Positions 6,609-8,359 of a stretch of 8,359 nucleotides of DNA are shown one piece after another. Under the pieces are notes generated by a model that was not told the DNA's origin, did not search any database, and was given only the letters and a program-made list of their open reading frames with translations. Each line of letters starts with the position of its first letter. Within the stretch, counting starts at the first letter, position 1. Origin of the DNA: JBBRLG01 sp038231495 (lineage in GTDB: Bacteria > Planctomycetota > Planctomycetia > Gemmatales > Gemmataceae); assembly GCA_038231495.1 (NCBI GenBank), contig JBBRLG010000338.1:1-8359 (forward strand), given 5' to 3'. Made by a program: the position numbers and the translations under genes.

Positions 6609-7955
6609 TTAAGCCCTAACCTTCTTCTTGAGTAGGGCTTTGCGGAGTTGGTCGCGGGGTTTGGTCATGCGCGGATATTGTTTGGGGCGGCGTTTGACGA
6701 CGCGGGGTTCGGCGCGGCCGGGGCGATGCGGATTGACGATCAGCTTCGGCAGCGGCGCACCGGGCTGGGCGACGCGCAGCCAACGCAACGCATCGACGAA
6801 GCTGATGCGGTCGACCGGTACTTCTTGATGTCGGGCGGCTTCGAGCATCACCAAGCGAACCAGGTTGTAGACGAGGGCGAACACCGCCAATTCTTTGAGC
6901 ACACCCGCGACGGTGTGGCAGTGAAGCACTTCCATCTTCATCGTCGTCTTGAGGTGCCGCAGATTGGTTTCGATCCCCCAACGCTTGCGATAGAGGTCGG
7001 CGAGGTCGCGGGCCGGATAGCGGACGGGATCGAGCAGCGTGGTGACGACGGTGACGGTTTTGGTTCGGCAGCCGGGGTCTTGGATTTGGAAGCGCAGTTC
7101 GCGGACGACGAGCGTTTCGGGGAGGGCGTCGTAGGCGTCTTGTTCCAGCCATGTGGGCTTAATGGCGGGCTTCAGGTATTCGACGAGTTGGTCGTGTCGT
7201 CCGAGGCGTTTGAGCCAGCGCGAGGTCGGCAGTCCTTTCGGTCCGTTGCGCGTGGTTTTGTGTTTTCGTCCGGGCCGGAAGTTGACGATTTGCCGCTGGT
7301 GGCAACGGAAGAGGGCGTGGAGATTTTGCCGGGAAACAAGGGCCAAATGCGCGAAGGAAGCGAAGGCGCGGTCGCCGACCAGGATGTCGTCGGCGCGCAT
7401 TTCGGGATGCAGGGCAGCGACGTGCGCCATAGCGTGCGTGCGGAGCGGGGCGGGGACGACGCGTTGCAGAAAACCGGTCTCGGCATGGAACAACGCGAGG
7501 ATATGGGCGACGGGAAAACCGCAGCCTTTCTTTTGGCCGCCGGGTTGGCCGAAGGCCGCTTGCAGCGCGGGTCGGTCGGCCATCGAAAAGCTGGAACCGT
7601 CCAGGTGCCAGGTGCGATGGCCGTGCCAAAGGCCGGACGATTGCCGTTCGGAATAAAGGCCGGCGCTGACCCGGTCGAAGAGGCGTTCAAAGAGCGCCAG
7701 CGGTAAGCGTGACCGGGCGTTGACATAGCCGGCGGCGGAGAAGGCGATGCCCGTCAGGTGCGGCACGTTGGTGCAGGCGGTATTGCCGTGGAGTACTTGC
7801 ACGATAAAAGCATGCACGGTCGTGACGGGGTCGAGAATCCGTTGGCGATACCCGTGGCCCAGATCGTCACAAACCTGCTCGATGACGTGGGCGGAAAGAG
7901 CACGGCCGACATCGGCCTTGAATTGCGCGACGACTTGAGCAACAGTGATAGCCAT
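6609..7955 (-). CDS. IS4-family DDE transposase
   Basis: The 448-residue product cuts and joins DNA at the IS ends using an RNase H-like DDE site. The first Asp is in HLDGSSFS (Asp119), the second in VGDRAF (Asp195), and the Glu is in the family signature Y-(2)-R-(3)-E-(6)-K, seen as LYRKRWGIETNLRHLK with Tyr322, Arg325, Glu329 and Lys336. The long gap between the second Asp and the Glu fits the beta-strand insertion of IS4/Tn5-type enzymes. I chose ATG 7955 because GGAGG (7962-7966) lies six bases upstream; an in-frame ATG at 8000 would add 15 residues behind a poorly spaced site. The C-terminal tail is Lys/Arg-rich. The stop codon is part of the CTTAAG in the left inverted repeat. Nothing suggests a frameshift or decay. 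Confidence 0.92.
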   Translation of the reverse strand: MAITVAQVVAQFKADVGRALSAHVIEQVCDDLGHGYRQRILDPVTTVHAFIVQVLHGNTACTNVPHLTGIAFSAAGYVNARSRLPLALFERLFDRVSAGLYSERQSSGLWHGHRTWHLDGSSFSMADRPALQAAFGQPGGQKKGCGFPVAHILALFHAETGFLQRVVPAPLRTHAMAHVAALHPEMRADDILVGDRAFASFAHLALVSRQNLHALFRCHQRQIVNFRPGRKHKTTRNGPKGLPTSRWLKRLGRHDQLVEYLKPAIKPTWLEQDAYDALPETLVVRELRFQIQDPGCRTKTVTVVTTLLDPVRYPARDLADLYRKRWGIETNLRHLKTTMKMEVLHCHTVAGVLKELAVFALVYNLVRLVMLEAARHQEVPVDRISFVDALRWLRVAQPGAPLPKLIVNPHRPGRAEPRVVKRRPKQYPRMTKPRDQLRKALLKKKVRA

Positions 7956-7961
7956 CCGTGG

Positions 7962-7966
7962 CCTCC
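7962..7966 (-). promoter_or_regulatory. Shine-Dalgarno deciding the transposase start
   Basis: GGAGG on the minus strand is six bases from ATG 7955. This ideal spacing favours it over ATG 8000, where a GGGAG sits only one base away. Confidence 0.65.
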
Positions 7967-8071
7967 GGGGAATGACAAGGATTTTGTAGGTCCCTGCCAT
8001 TCTCCCGCGAGGCCGCGGTTCGTCCTAGACCAAACGCCCGCTGGTAGTTAGGGCTTAAGTTAATGCCATTC

Positions 8072-8079
8072 GGGTCAGG
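8072..8079 (+). repeat. 8-bp direct repeat GGGTCAGG, right of the IS
   Basis: This is the partner of 6585-6592. It is followed by TTAG, matching in reverse complement the CTAA that precedes CCTGACCC at the left end of the window. Confidence 0.7.
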
Positions 8080-8081
8080 TT

Positions 8082-8282
8082 AGTTTAATAACAGACTTAT
8101 GTAGGTGCTAATACTTTCCCGATCCAGGCGTCCATCCGAAGGGCGAAAAGCGGTCGGGAGTCAAATATTACGAAATTCACCATCGTAATACTCAACTCCC
8201 GACCGCTTTTCCGGCCCCGGATCGAAAGCAGCGTGAGTTCACGTTTCGTAATCGTTCGCCGTTTTGTCGATTGGAGACTTTT
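8082..8282. other. Non-coding region right of the IS
   Basis: I find no protein-like frame here. The only structure seen is the long hairpin at 8145-8211 with its outer arms, followed by a leader-like stretch before a possible start at 8283. Confidence 0.5.
8145..8211 (-). repeat. Long hairpin with 29-bp arms, possible bidirectional terminator or small RNA
   Basis: Arms 8145-8173 and 8183-8211 pair at 26 of 29 positions around a 9-base loop (8174-8182). All three exceptions (8162/8194, 8163/8193, 8165/8191) become G-U wobbles in a minus-strand transcript, so that RNA is fully paired. The GC-rich core is bracketed by AAAA on the left and TTTT on the right, the layout of a bidirectional intrinsic terminator. 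Weaker outer arms (8114-8125 with 8219-8228) extend the palindrome. It could also be a MITE-like repeat. No gene is seen inside. Confidence 0.65.
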
Positions 8283-8359
8283 GTGCCCTTGGCTCGGAAG
8301 CTCCGCCGCGCGCCAACGGCCCTACCGCCTGCCACAAGGACCGTGTCGTTCGTGGTCAA
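8283..8359 (+). CDS. Possible N-terminus of an unrecognised gene (cut by window end)
   Basis: A GTG at 8283 has GGAG (8273-8276) six bases upstream and opens a frame of 25 codons to the window edge, beginning MPLARKLRRAPTALPP. Most codons end in G or C, as expected for a gene in this GC-rich DNA. The piece is too short to recognise, and a minus-strand frame is also open over part of the stretch, so this is only a candidate. Confidence 0.25.
   Translation, partial: MPLARKLRRAPTALPPATRTVSFVV

Larger units (their letters stand above)
6595..8072 (-). mobile_element. Complete IS4-family insertion sequence
   Basis: This 1478-bp element is bounded by perfect 26-bp inverted repeats at 6595-6620 and 8047-8072 (outer end CGAATGGCATTAAC). 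It is flanked by the 8-bp direct repeat GGGTCAGG (6585-6592 and 8072-8079), which shares one base with the right end. Two extra bases (AA, 6593-6594) lie between the left octamer and the inverted repeat. It contains one intact minus-strand transposase gene whose stop codon lies inside the left inverted repeat. Intact gene, perfect ends and recognisable duplication suggest a recent and potentially active insertion. Confidence 0.9.

Noticed and set aside
6648..7706. 352-codon open frame on the plus strand opposite the transposase
   Set aside because: It is antisense to an intact transposase with all catalytic motifs and resembles no protein family I know.
7956..8000. Longer N-terminus for the transposase (ATG at 8000)
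   Set aside because: Its GGGAG is only one base from the ATG, whereas ATG 7955 has GGAGG at six bases. It remains possible, but the shorter form is favoured.

Overview
The window is GC-rich, and its gene content suggests a planctomycete, most likely of the Gemmata/Gemmataceae type. Three things point that way: a secreted seven-repeat WD40 protein with the SPDGK signature, a giant multi-repeat surface protein with the N-terminal LEQLERLExP motif followed by a Ser/Thr/Ala/Pro-rich stretch, and a bacterial calpain-type protease domain at the end of that protein. The assignment is by family knowledge and was not checked by a search.

Layout from left to right. Positions 1-399 hold no gene; they carry two small inverted-repeat elements side by side (E1, 37-220; E2, 229-374). 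Next come two genes on the minus strand: the WD40 protein (400-1515) and, upstream of it, the 1509-residue repeat/calpain protein (1749-6278). A non-coding stretch of about 310 bases (6279-6592) holds a REP-like hairpin and three copies of a 12-base motif. Positions 6595-8072 are a complete IS4-family insertion sequence with perfect 26-bp terminal inverted repeats and one intact minus-strand transposase gene. The right edge (8082-8359) is mostly non-coding, with a long hairpin and perhaps the first codons of a plus-strand gene.

The most unusual feature is how the mobile elements are arranged. E1, E2 and the IS are each flanked by the same 8-bp direct repeat, CCTGACCC (GGGTCAGG around the IS). 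The ends of E2 closely match the ends of the IS, so E2 looks like a non-autonomous (MITE-like) relative. E1 appears to have inserted into the target copy at the left edge of E2. With the elements removed, both sites restore the same 17-bp sequence, CTAACCTGACCCCTTTT, in opposite orientations on either side of the two-gene block. The WD40 and calpain genes are therefore bracketed by an inverted repeat that has been hit at each end by elements with the same target choice.

The two minus-strand genes may be a loose transcription unit, since they share a strand and are 233 bp apart, but the WD40 gene has its own strong Shine-Dalgarno. Both products look exported. No pathway can be assigned.
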